Shown in pieces: positions 22,372-30,310 of a stretch of 30,361 nt of DNA. The DNA lies in contig CAJULZ010000015.1 of NCBI GenBank assembly GCA_910587205.1, positions 1-30,361 on the forward strand, in the 5' to 3' direction. The number at the start of each line of letters is the position of its first letter. Positions within the stretch are counted from its first letter, which is position 1. The notes under the pieces were generated by a model, which saw nothing but the letters and a program-made list of their open reading frames with translations, did no database searches and had not been told where the DNA came from. A program made the translations under genes and the position numbers. Source of the DNA: an uncultured Oscillospiraceae bacterium (lineage in GTDB: Bacteria > Bacillota > Clostridia > Oscillospirales > Oscillospiraceae).

Positions 22372-22394
22372 AAGACAGGACGGTCAAACACGGC

Positions 22395-22430
22395 AGGGGG
22401 CGCTGTTCCCCCACGCGTCCCCCTCTTTTT
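22395..22430 (+). terminator. Partial terminator between TAXI and permease genes
   Basis: AGGGGG (22395-22400) can pair with CCCCCT (22419-22424), followed by CTTTTT. An alternative CCCCC (22408-22412) competes. Such intergenic hairpins often keep binding-protein mRNA above permease mRNA. Confidence 0.5.
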
Positions 22431-22464
22431 ATAAGAGAGTAGAAAGGAGGATGATTTTCAGTCT

Positions 22465-24333
22465 ATGGGAATCAAATTCAATAAAAAACCCATCATCACT
22501 GTGGTGGGCGTTGCGTGGTGCGTTTTTCAGCTGTATATCGGATTTTTCGGCGTGCTGTCGCCCATGCAGCAGCGCCCGGTCCATCTGGCGTTCGCGCTGA
22601 TTCTCACCTACTTGACCAAGCCTGTCAGCAAAAAGCTGGACGCTGATAAGCTCTACATTGACCAGATTATCTGCATCATTTTTTCTGTCGTTTTTGCGGC
22701 GTATATGTACCAGCACGCAAAGGCGCTGAGTATGAACATCGGCGTTTACACCGCTTTCGAGGTGTTCCTGGGCGCAGTGATCCTGGTGCTGGTCATTGAG
22801 GGCGCCCGCCGCCTTACCGGCATAGGCCTCATCACCATCGGCATCGTGTTCCTCATCTATGCCTATGTGGGCCCGTATATGCCCGGCCCCATCCGTCATC
22901 CCGGGGCCAGCCTCCCAAAGATCTTTACCTTCTCGGCCCTCACCACTGAGTCCATCTTCGGCACCTGCATTGACGCCTGCTCCACCTTTATCTTCCTTTT
23001 CGTGCTCTATGCCAAGATCCTGGAGAAAACCGGCGGCGGCCAGGTGTTCATTGACGTGGCCTGCTCTTTGGTGGGCCGGGTTCGCGGAGGCCCGGCCAAG
23101 GTGGCCGTGGTGGCCAGCGGCCTGTTCGGCTCGATCTCGGGCAGCGCCGTGGCCAACGTGGTGGGCACCGGTACGTTCACCATCCCGCTGATGAAGAAAA
23201 TCGGCTATAAGTCGGAGTTCTCCGGGGCGGTGGAGGCGGTGGCCTCCTCCGGCGGGCAGTTCATGCCGCCCATCATGGGCGCATCCGCCTTCCTCATTGC
23301 CGAGATTGTGGGCATCCCCTACTGGACCGTGGCCGCCTGCGCCCTGGTGCCCGCCGTGCTGTACTATCTGGCGGTATTTTTCATGGTGGACTTTGAAGCG
23401 GGCAAGACCAACCTGACCGGCATGAAGCCGGAGGATATGCCCCGGACCCGGGACGTGCTGAAAAAGGGCTGGCCCTCCCTGGTGTCCCCGGTGGTGCTGA
23501 TCGCACTGCTGGCCGGCCTCCAGTGGTCTCCGGCCAAGGCCGCTGTGTGGTCCATTGTGGTGGCCTTTGTCATCTGCATGGTCAACAAGAACACCCGGAT
23601 GAACGGCAAGCAGATCATTGAGACCATGGTGGAGGGCGCCATCGGCGCGCTGGAAACCTGTGTGGCCTGCGCCGCTGTGGGCATCGTGGTGGGCTCCATT
23701 ACCCTCACCGGCCTGGCGCTGAAGCTATCCTCCCTGCTTATCACCGCCTCCGGCGGGCACCTTATCGTGCTCATGCTGCTGACCATGATCGCCTGCGTCA
23801 TCATGGGCATGGGGCTGCCCACCGTGGCCTGCTACGTGGTGCTGGCCTCCATGATCGCCCCCGCCCTGATCAAGATGGGCGTGCTGCCCATCGCCGCCCA
23901 CCTGTTCATCTTCTACTTCGGCATCATCTCCGCCATCACGCCCCCGGTGGCGCTGGCCTCCATGGTGGCCGCCGGCATTGCCAAGGCGCCCTTCATAAAA
24001 ACCAGCATCCAGGCCCTGAAGCTGGGCGCGGCCGCTTTTGTGCTGCCTTTCATGTTCGTGCTCAACCCGGCGCTGATCCTCCAGGGCGGCGTGCTGGAAG
24101 TGATTCAGTGTGTGTTCACCGCCACGGTGGGGATTTTCAGCATGAGCGTCATGCTGGAGGGCTATTTCCTGGAGAGACTGCCTGTCTGGCAGCGGGTGGT
24201 GTTCGGCGCGGCCGCCATTACCCTCATCATTCCGGAAACCTTTACCGATGTTTTGGGCGTGGCTATTTTCATTGTGGGCGTCCTGCTCCAGCTCATTGAC
24301 CGGAAGCGCGCCCGGACGGCGTCGAGCCAGTGA
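22465..24333 (+). CDS. TRAP transporter fused permease (DctQM-like, TAXI family)
   Basis: A 622-residue inner-membrane permease. The N-terminal part (about 1-150) is the four-helix DctQ-like small subunit and the rest is the DctM-like large subunit with many helices, including SISGSAVANVVGTGTFTIPLMKKIGY and MGMGLPTVACYVVLASMIAPALIKMG. Both are characteristic. It uses an ion gradient to take up the acid bound by the TAXI lipoprotein. The ATG at 22465 is 14 bases from AAGGAGG, unusually long, but no earlier in-frame start exists. Length agrees with fused TAXI permeases of 600-650 residues. Two unrelated acid transporters in one island are notable. Confidence 0.93.
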   Translation: MGIKFNKKPIITVVGVAWCVFQLYIGFFGVLSPMQQRPVHLAFALILTYLTKPVSKKLDADKLYIDQIICIIFSVVFAAYMYQHAKALSMNIGVYTAFEVFLGAVILVLVIEGARRLTGIGLITIGIVFLIYAYVGPYMPGPIRHPGASLPKIFTFSALTTESIFGTCIDACSTFIFLFVLYAKILEKTGGGQVFIDVACSLVGRVRGGPAKVAVVASGLFGSISGSAVANVVGTGTFTIPLMKKIGYKSEFSGAVEAVASSGGQFMPPIMGASAFLIAEIVGIPYWTVAACALVPAVLYYLAVFFMVDFEAGKTNLTGMKPEDMPRTRDVLKKGWPSLVSPVVLIALLAGLQWSPAKAAVWSIVVAFVICMVNKNTRMNGKQIIETMVEGAIGALETCVACAAVGIVVGSITLTGLALKLSSLLITASGGHLIVLMLLTMIACVIMGMGLPTVACYVVLASMIAPALIKMGVLPIAAHLFIFYFGIISAITPPVALASMVAAGIAKAPFIKTSIQALKLGAAAFVLPFMFVLNPALILQGGVLEVIQCVFTATVGIFSMSVMLEGYFLERLPVWQRVVFGAAAITLIIPETFTDVLGVAIFIVGVLLQLIDRKRARTASSQ

Positions 24334-24371
24334 GCTGGAACTGCCCCGGGAACAAAAAGGAGGGAATAACG

Positions 24372-25142
24372 ATGGATTACCAATATTTGAAATACGAGCT
24401 GAGGGATGGCATTGCCTGGGTGACAATCAACCGCCCTGAGCAGCGCAACGCCCTGAACCGCGCCACCCTGCTGGAGCTCATCGACGCCTTCCGGCGGGTG
24501 GACGCCGACGAGGGTGTCCGGGTGGCCATCCTCACCGGCGCGGGCAAGGTGTTTGTGGGCGGCGCGGATCTCAACGAGCTGTCCGTTATGTCCGCGCTGG
24601 ATTATCTGGATTACGGCAACCTGTACAATGTGCTCAACCGCCTTATTCGGGAGGGCGGCAAGCCGGTAATCGGCGCGGTGAACGGTCACGCTTTAGGGGG
24701 CGGCAACGTAATGATCTTGTCCTGCGACATCATCGTCGCCTCCGAGCGGGCCAAGTTCGCCGTCCCCGAGATCAACCTGGGTATTTTCGGCGGAGCGTCG
24801 GTGCTGCCCCGGCTGGTGGGCCGCTATCAGGCGGCGGAGATGGTTCTGCTGGGGGAGGCGTATACCGCCCAGAAAGCCTATGAGCTGGGCCTGGTAAACC
24901 GGGTGGTTCCCCCGGAGGAGGTCGTATCCACCGCCCAGTCCATCGCCGAAGGCATCCGGGCCAAGTCCCCTCTGGCTGTGCGTATGGCCAAGCGAGCGCT
25001 CATCCTGGGCAACCAGTACGAACCGGGCGCCGCCTCCGAGATGCAGCTGCCCATCATGTCCCTGCTCTATTCCGGCCACGACCAGAAGGAGGGCATGAGG
25101 GCCTTCTTTGAAAAGCGGGCCCCGGAGTACACCGGCCGTTGA
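24372..25142 (+). CDS. Enoyl-CoA hydratase/isomerase (crotonase fold), copy 1
   Basis: A 256-residue crotonase-family enzyme. GGADLNEL (63-70) and HALGGG (106-111) form the oxyanion site. Both glutamates of true hydratases are present at the expected places, E133 in PEINLG and E156 in AAEMVL. The segment GIFGGASVLPRLVG departs from the common GGTQRL of hydratases, so specificity may differ from copy 2. AGGAGG nine bases upstream supports the ATG at 24372, not the longer frame from 24330. It follows the permease by 38 bases and precedes the second CoA-transferase. Confidence 0.9.
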   Translation: MDYQYLKYELRDGIAWVTINRPEQRNALNRATLLELIDAFRRVDADEGVRVAILTGAGKVFVGGADLNELSVMSALDYLDYGNLYNVLNRLIREGGKPVIGAVNGHALGGGNVMILSCDIIVASERAKFAVPEINLGIFGGASVLPRLVGRYQAAEMVLLGEAYTAQKAYELGLVNRVVPPEEVVSTAQSIAEGIRAKSPLAVRMAKRALILGNQYEPGAASEMQLPIMSLLYSGHDQKEGMRAFFEKRAPEYTGR

Positions 25143-25158
25143 CCGCGAGGTGAGACTG

Positions 25159-26361
25159 GTGGAGAAAAAATGCCTACAGGGGCTGCGCGTCCTGGAGCTG
25201 TCCCATTTTATCTCCGCCCCATACGCGGGCCAGATGCTGGCCGATCTGGGGGCGGACGTGATCAAAATTGAGCTGCCCGGGGAGGGCAAGGGGGATATCG
25301 CCCGGAAATATGACCCGATGTATAAGGACATGAGCTTGTACTTCGCGTCCTATAACAGAAACAAGCGGTTCCTTACGCTAAACCTGAAATCCCCGGAGGG
25401 CCAGGAGATCTTCAAGGAGCTGGTGCGTAGATCCGACGTGGTACTCAACAACTTCCGCCCCGGCGTGATGGAGAAGATGAACCTGGGGTACGAGCAGCTC
25501 AAGGCCGTTAATCCCGGCATCATCATGGCCAGCCTGTCCGGCTTCGGCCAGACCGGGCCCAACGTCCGCCGGCAGGCGCTGGATATGACCATCCAAGCCC
25601 TGTCGGGCTTCATGGATCTCACGGGGTTCCCCGACGCGCCACCCACCAAGGGCGGCCCCGCCATCAGCGACTTTTTCGCGGGGCTGTACCTCACCATCGG
25701 CGTCCTGGCGGCCTACGTCTGCCGCCAGCGCACTGGGGAGGGGCAGAACGTGGACATTGCCCTGTTTGACGCCATGTTTGTCCTGATGGAGAACTACCCC
25801 GCCATTTACCGCATGAACGGCGAGCTCCCCAAGCGGGCGGGTAACGGCCGGCCCTTTTCCGCGCCGGTGGGCACCTACCGGGCCAGGGACGGCGCGTGGG
25901 TGCAGATTTCCGGCACAGCGGAGGCCCACTTTGAAAAGCTCATGGAGCTCATCGGCCACCCGGAGCACATCGGCCGGTCCGGCATGGTGGGGGCCGCCGT
26001 GCGTAAAAAGGAGAGCGAGGGGCTGCTCAACACGGAGATCCAGGCGTGGCTGGACACTGTGACCGGGGAGGAGGCGGTGTCTGCCATGGATCGGTACGGC
26101 ATCCCCAACGCCTTGGTGCGGACCGCGGAACAGGTGTTCAACGACCCCCAGGTGGCCGCCCGGGAGATGCTGGTCCGCCCGGAGGAAAATGTGTTGGACG
26201 ACCTGCCGGTGATCGGCAACCCCATCAAGATGAGCCTGACCCCGGCGCAATACCGCCGGTCCGCCTGCGCCCCGGGGAAGGACAGCGGGGAGATCCTCCG
26301 GGAACTGCTGGGCCGCACGCCGGAGGCGGTGGAGGAACTGCGGAAACAACACATCATCTGA
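25159..26361 (+). CDS. Family III CoA-transferase (CaiB/BaiF type), plus arm
   Basis: A 400-residue CoA-transferase. GLRVLELSHFISAPYAGQMLADLGADVIKIELP, NNFRPG and GFGQTGP are diagnostic, and the catalytic aspartate is D171 in GGPAISDFFAG. GAGGTGA lies before the GTG at 25159, which I choose over the open frame from 25108 that overlaps the crotonase gene. It starts 17 bases after the crotonase stop. Two different family III transferases on the two arms suggest activation of two acids, or a substrate and a recycling acceptor (inference). Confidence 0.9.
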   Translation: MEKKCLQGLRVLELSHFISAPYAGQMLADLGADVIKIELPGEGKGDIARKYDPMYKDMSLYFASYNRNKRFLTLNLKSPEGQEIFKELVRRSDVVLNNFRPGVMEKMNLGYEQLKAVNPGIIMASLSGFGQTGPNVRRQALDMTIQALSGFMDLTGFPDAPPTKGGPAISDFFAGLYLTIGVLAAYVCRQRTGEGQNVDIALFDAMFVLMENYPAIYRMNGELPKRAGNGRPFSAPVGTYRARDGAWVQISGTAEAHFEKLMELIGHPEHIGRSGMVGAAVRKKESEGLLNTEIQAWLDTVTGEEAVSAMDRYGIPNALVRTAEQVFNDPQVAAREMLVRPEENVLDDLPVIGNPIKMSLTPAQYRRSACAPGKDSGEILRELLGRTPEAVEELRKQHII

Positions 26362-26379
26362 GGAAAGGGAGTATGAGAA

Positions 26380-27156
26380 ATGGCTTACCAGAACATCAAG
26401 ATCGAGATTAGCGACGGCGTGGCGGTGCTGACCCTGAACCGCCCCGAGGTGCGCAACGCCCTGGACTTCGTCACCTGGGACGAAATCCGCGCTGGGATGC
26501 GGGCGCTGCGGGACGACAACAGCGTCCACGTGATCATTATCACTGGCGCAGGCGGCAAGGCGTTTGCCTCCGGCGCCGACATCCGAGCCCTTCATGCCCG
26601 CACCGTCGGCGAGCAGATGTGCAGCGAGACCAACGACATTCTGTACGAGATTTCCAGCCATAAGAAGCCGGTGATCGCCGCCGTTGATGGCTACGCCCTG
26701 GGCGGCGGCTGTGAGCTGGCCATGGCCTGCGACATCCGGATTGCCACCCGCAAGTCTAAATTTGGCCAGCCCGAGGTAAACCTGGGCATCATCCCCGGGG
26801 GCGGCGGCACCCAGCGCCTTCAGCGCCTGGTGGGCATCGGCAAGGCCAAGGAACTGATTTTCACCGGCGACATCATTTCCGCCGAGGAGGCCGAGCGCAT
26901 CGGCCTGATTGAAAAGGTGGTGGATGACGGCACTGTGCTGGACGCCGCCTTGGAAATGGCCGGCAAGATCAAGGCCAAGGGCCCGGTGGCGGTGATGCTG
27001 GCCAAGATGGCCATCAATGTGGGCGCAAATACTGATTTGCTGTCCGGGCTGTATTTCGAGCGGTATTCCCAGGCGCTGGCGTTCTCTACCGAGGACAAGG
27101 CGGAGGGCACCCTGGCCTTCATCGAGAAGCGGCCGGCCAACTTTAAAGGCGTGTAA
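26380..27156 (+). CDS. Enoyl-CoA hydratase (crotonase fold), copy 2
   Basis: A 258-residue canonical short-chain enoyl-CoA hydratase. SGADIRAL (64-71) and YALGGGCELAMACD (105-118) form the oxyanion hole. Catalytic glutamates are E132 in QPEVNLG and E158 in KAKEL; GIIPGGGGTQRL is the standard sequence. GGGAG precedes the ATG at 26380. It is the expected hydratase of the beta-oxidation spiral and is only distantly similar to copy 1 at 24372. Confidence 0.94.
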   Translation: MAYQNIKIEISDGVAVLTLNRPEVRNALDFVTWDEIRAGMRALRDDNSVHVIIITGAGGKAFASGADIRALHARTVGEQMCSETNDILYEISSHKKPVIAAVDGYALGGGCELAMACDIRIATRKSKFGQPEVNLGIIPGGGGTQRLQRLVGIGKAKELIFTGDIISAEEAERIGLIEKVVDDGTVLDAALEMAGKIKAKGPVAVMLAKMAINVGANTDLLSGLYFERYSQALAFSTEDKAEGTLAFIEKRPANFKGV

Positions 27157-27181
27157 GGCGCACGGGGGATAAGGGGCCGAT

Positions 27182-27574
27182 ATGAGTACAAAGCTTTGGA
27201 ACATTACAAAGTATGCTATCGCCCAGTACGCGCAGGCGGTGGAAAACCTGGAACCGATGTACCTGGACGCCCAGAGTGCGCAGGCGGCGGGGCTCTCCGC
27301 GCCTGTCGCGCCCGCCAGTTTTTGCGCTCAGTACCAGATGTATATGGACCCCGAGGTGAAGGTTCCTACTGGCGGCGTGCATGTCAAGCAGAAGATGTCC
27401 TTCTTCAAGCCCATCCGGGCGGGGGACAAGATCACGGCTGAAACTCAGGTTTCGGAAGGGACGGACGCCAAGGGCAGGCTCTTGATCCAGTATGCTACCA
27501 CATTTGCCAACCAGGACGGGGAGGTAGTGTGCTCCGGGGTGATGATCAACATGATCCCCGGGCCGAAAAAGTGA
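27182..27574 (+). CDS. MaoC/FAS1-like hotdog protein, small subunit
   Basis: A 130-residue hotdog-fold protein resembling the N-terminal dehydratase-like subunit of two-chain MaoC enzymes: YAQAVENLEPMYLDAQSAQAAGLSAPVAPASF matches YAxAvGDxNPlyxDexxAxxxGyxgxvAPptF. The position usually Asp is Asn (N22), which would affect catalysis. AAGGGG precedes the ATG at 27182. It starts 26 bases after the crotonase gene and 14 bases before the second hotdog gene, so the two likely form a heterodimer. Function cannot be fixed further. Confidence 0.75.
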   Translation: MSTKLWNITKYAIAQYAQAVENLEPMYLDAQSAQAAGLSAPVAPASFCAQYQMYMDPEVKVPTGGVHVKQKMSFFKPIRAGDKITAETQVSEGTDAKGRLLIQYATTFANQDGEVVCSGVMINMIPGPKK

Positions 27575-27587
27575 GGAGGACGGACAG

Positions 27588-28040
27588 ATGAGGTACGCTT
27601 TGCTAAAAACAATGGAGCCGGGTACTCCTCTCATCCCTGTGTTCAAGCACATCGACCAGAATAAGATTGACAAATTTGGAGTTCTGAGCGGTTCCACCGG
27701 TTCGGTCCATGTGGACCCTGCGTTCTGCGCCAATTCGCCCTTCAAGACGACGCTGGCGCACGGGTTTCTCACAATGGCCTATGCCTCTGAAATGATGGAG
27801 GTCAATTTTGGGATGGACTGGGCAGTCACCGGCTCAATTGAAGTGAAATTTGTTGGACAGGCCCACCCGGGCGACACTGTGCTCACCCAGGGAACCATCA
27901 CCGGGACAGAACAGACCGCGGAAGGACTGCGGGTAGAATGTGAGCTGTCCATCAACAATCAAAACGACAAAAAGGTTTTGGCTGGCACGGCAAGCCTCGT
28001 CTGCAAAAACGCGGCGGACGGCTTCCATGCCAACGGATAA
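27588..28040 (+). CDS. MaoC-like hotdog protein with altered catalytic motif
   Basis: A 150-residue MaoC-family protein. The region of the hydratase motif SGDxNPxH reads SGSTGSVH here (residues 34-41): the catalytic Asp is Ser, the Asn is Gly, the Pro is Ser and only the His (H41) remains. HGF follows at 58-60. It may therefore be a structural subunit or catalyse something other than hydration. AGGAGG lies eight bases before the ATG at 27588. It probably pairs with the product of 27182. The canonical MaoC at 15186 lies on the other arm. Confidence 0.8.
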   Translation: MRYALLKTMEPGTPLIPVFKHIDQNKIDKFGVLSGSTGSVHVDPAFCANSPFKTTLAHGFLTMAYASEMMEVNFGMDWAVTGSIEVKFVGQAHPGDTVLTQGTITGTEQTAEGLRVECELSINNQNDKKVLAGTASLVCKNAADGFHANG

Positions 28041-28058
28041 GGAAAGGGGTAATTTATC

Positions 28059-29228
28059 ATGAGTAATCTTCAGCCGCAGGATGTCGTCATTGCCGCGTTC
28101 GGCCGCAGCGCGGTGGGCCGCGCCAAGAAGGGCTCCCTCAAGTACACCCATCCCGTGGACTTCGGAGGGCAAGTGCTGCGCCAGGTGCTGGACAAGCTCC
28201 CCCAGCTGAATCCCAAGGACATCGCTGACGTGATCATCGGCTGCTCCAAATGTGAGGAGGTTCAGGGCTATAACATCGGCCGCTTGATCTGTCTGCGGGC
28301 CGGCCTGCCCTACGACGTGCCCGCCCAGACTGTCAACCGGTTCTGCTCGTCCGGCCTCCAGACCATTTACAGCGCCATCAACATGATCCGGGCCGGGGAT
28401 GCTGAGGTGATGGTGGCCGGCGGCGTGGAGACCATGTCCATGCTGCCCATGGGCACCAAGGAAGAAGTGCGCTGCGCCTGGATTAAGGAAAACGAGCCGG
28501 GGGCCTATATGCCCATGGGCCTCACTGCCGAAAACGTGGCCGAACTGTGCCACGTCACCCGGGAGGAGCAGGATGCCCTGGCCTTGGAGAGCCACCGCCG
28601 GGCTGCCGCCGCCCAGGATGCCGGCGTGTTCCAGGAGCAGATCCTCCCCGTGCAGGCGCTGGATGAGAACGGGAACCGGTTCACCTTCGACAAAGACGAG
28701 GGCATCCGCCGTGGCCTGACCATGGAGGATCTGGCCAAGCTCAAGACCGTGTTCAAGGAGGACGGCACCGTCACCGCCGGCACCTCCTCCCAGATGAGCG
28801 ACGCGGCCGCCATGGTGGTGCTGATGACCGCTGGAAAGGCCGAGGCGCTGGGCATCAAGCCGCTGGCGAAATTTGTCTCCTTCGGTGTGCGGGGCATGGA
28901 CCCTGCCTACATGGGACTGGGCCCAAAACAGGCGGTGCCCATCGCCTTGGAGAAAGCCGGGCTCACCATCGACCAGATCGACGTCATCGAACTCAATGAG
29001 GCCTTTGCAGCCCAGGCCATCCCCTGTATGCGGGATCTGGGGATGGATCCCGCCAAGGTGAACGTCAACGGCGGCGCCATGGCCATGGGCCATCCTCTGG
29101 GCGCCACCGGCGCGATTCTCACCATCAAAGCCGTCAGTGAGCTGCGCCGCCGGGGCGGACGGTACTGTATGGTCACCATGTGTATCGGCGGCGGCATGGG
29201 TGCCGCGGGTATTTTCGAGGCGGTCTAA
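28059..29228 (+). CDS. Thiolase (acetyl-CoA C-acyltransferase)
   Basis: A 389-residue thiolase that cleaves a 3-oxoacyl-CoA with CoA to acetyl-CoA plus a shortened acyl-CoA. The nucleophile is C96 in NRFCSSGLQ, the base His is H345 in MGHPLGATG and the second Cys is C375 in CIGGGMGAAG, all standard. VIIGCSKCEEVQGYNIGR is typical of catabolic members. The ATG at 28059 follows AAGGAAAGGGG. It is followed by the 3-hydroxyacyl-CoA dehydrogenase after 41 bases. Degradative direction is inferred from the neighbours. Confidence 0.95.
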   Translation: MSNLQPQDVVIAAFGRSAVGRAKKGSLKYTHPVDFGGQVLRQVLDKLPQLNPKDIADVIIGCSKCEEVQGYNIGRLICLRAGLPYDVPAQTVNRFCSSGLQTIYSAINMIRAGDAEVMVAGGVETMSMLPMGTKEEVRCAWIKENEPGAYMPMGLTAENVAELCHVTREEQDALALESHRRAAAAQDAGVFQEQILPVQALDENGNRFTFDKDEGIRRGLTMEDLAKLKTVFKEDGTVTAGTSSQMSDAAAMVVLMTAGKAEALGIKPLAKFVSFGVRGMDPAYMGLGPKQAVPIALEKAGLTIDQIDVIELNEAFAAQAIPCMRDLGMDPAKVNVNGGAMAMGHPLGATGAILTIKAVSELRRRGGRYCMVTMCIGGGMGAAGIFEAV

Positions 29229-29269
29229 ACACCGCCCGACATTCAAAAGTTTGAGGAGGCTGTGCTATT

Positions 29270-30142
29270 ATGAAAATTTCCGATATAAAAAAGGTCTGTG
29301 TGGCAGGCGGAGGCCTGATGGGCCGTCAGATCGCGCTGAACGCCGCGATCCACGGTTTTGACACCTATCTCACCGACAGCGTGGGCGATGTGCTGGCCGC
29401 GGTAGAGAAGTGGAGCGGCGAGTATCTGGCCGGCCGGGTGGCCAAGGGCAAGCTCACCCAGGAGCAGGCGGATGCCGCCAAGGCCAACTTTCACCTGTGC
29501 CCTGAGCTGAAAGACGCCGCCGAGGGCGCCCAGCTGGTGATCGAGGCGATTCTGGAGGATCGGGATGTGAAGCTGGACTTCTACAAAAAGGTGGGGGCCA
29601 TTGCCCCGGAGGACGCCATTTTGGCCTCCAACTCCAGCTGGATGCCCTCCTCCACCTTCATCGGCTGCGTCTCCAACCCCGGCCGTCTGGCCAATATTCA
29701 CTATTTCAACCCCGCGCTGGCCATGAAGCTCGTTGAGGTGGTCCGGGGAGAGCACACCGCCGACGACACGGTACAGACCCTGGTGGAGTTCTCGGTGGTG
29801 AACGGCAAGACCCCTATCCGCGTGAACAAGGAGATCGAGGGCTTTGTGGTCAACCGTGTGCTGCGCGCCCTGCGGGACGAGGCTTTCTATCTGGTAGACG
29901 AAGGAGTGTGCACCCCGCAGGAGGTGGATCTGGGCGTGGAGCTGGGCCTGAACTACCCCATGGGACCCTTCCGCCTGCTGGATCTTACCGGCATTGACCT
30001 GAACTACCTGTCCAGCACCACGCGGTGGAAGGAGACGGGGATTAAACCCCACGGCTATGACATCATCAAGGAGAAGTACGAAAAACGCGAGTGGGGCCGC
30101 AAGACCGGCAAGGGTTTCTACGATTACACCGACAAGAAGTAA
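29270..30142 (+). CDS. 3-hydroxyacyl-CoA dehydrogenase
   Basis: A 290-residue NAD-dependent dehydrogenase that oxidises 3-hydroxyacyl-CoA to 3-oxoacyl-CoA. The dinucleotide motif is GGGLMG (13-18), followed by VIEAILEDRDVKLDFYK and SNSSWMPSS. The catalytic His is H144 in IHYFNPALAMKLVEVV, and the C-terminal all-helical domain (about 190-290) includes GFVVNRVL and YPMGPFRLLDLTGIDL. Length is usual. GAGGAGG precedes the ATG at 29270. It is the last gene of the plus arm, followed by a strong terminator. Confidence 0.95.
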   Translation: MKISDIKKVCVAGGGLMGRQIALNAAIHGFDTYLTDSVGDVLAAVEKWSGEYLAGRVAKGKLTQEQADAAKANFHLCPELKDAAEGAQLVIEAILEDRDVKLDFYKKVGAIAPEDAILASNSSWMPSSTFIGCVSNPGRLANIHYFNPALAMKLVEVVRGEHTADDTVQTLVEFSVVNGKTPIRVNKEIEGFVVNRVLRALRDEAFYLVDEGVCTPQEVDLGVELGLNYPMGPFRLLDLTGIDLNYLSSTTRWKETGIKPHGYDIIKEKYEKREWGRKTGKGFYDYTDKK

Positions 30143-30163
30143 GGTACATCTGCGAGCATAACA

Positions 30164-30202
30164 GGGCTCCGGCCCCATTTGGGGGCCGGAGCCCTTATTT
30201 TA
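30164..30202 (+). terminator. Terminator of the plus catabolic arm
   Basis: Perfect 13-base stem GGGCTCCGGCCCC/GGGGCCGGAGCCC (30164-30176 and 30182-30194), loop ATTTG, then TTATTTT. It lies 22 bases after the dehydrogenase stop. Confidence 0.95.
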
Positions 30203-30259
30203 CCACAAAAACGGATCTGTTGGCAGAACAGGCTGAAATCAAAACTGAATAAGCATCAG

Positions 30260-30299
30260 ACAGCGGAGGCCAAGGTTTTTACACCTTGACCTCCGCTGT
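30260..30299 (-). terminator. Long hairpin, probable terminator of the gene entering from the right
   Basis: 16-base arms (30260-30275 and 30284-30299) with one mismatch and an 8-base loop TTTTTACA. It ends 11 bases from the possible minus-strand stop at 30311. No strong T-run on either side, so it might be a stability stem. Confidence 0.5.
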
Positions 30300-30310
30300 T
30301 CGTTTCGACA

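Noticed and set aside
25378..27204. Minus-strand frame opposite the second CoA-transferase and crotonase (also 27834-29246 opposite thiolase)
   Set aside because: No motif, no promoter, and a fully supported gene on the other strand.
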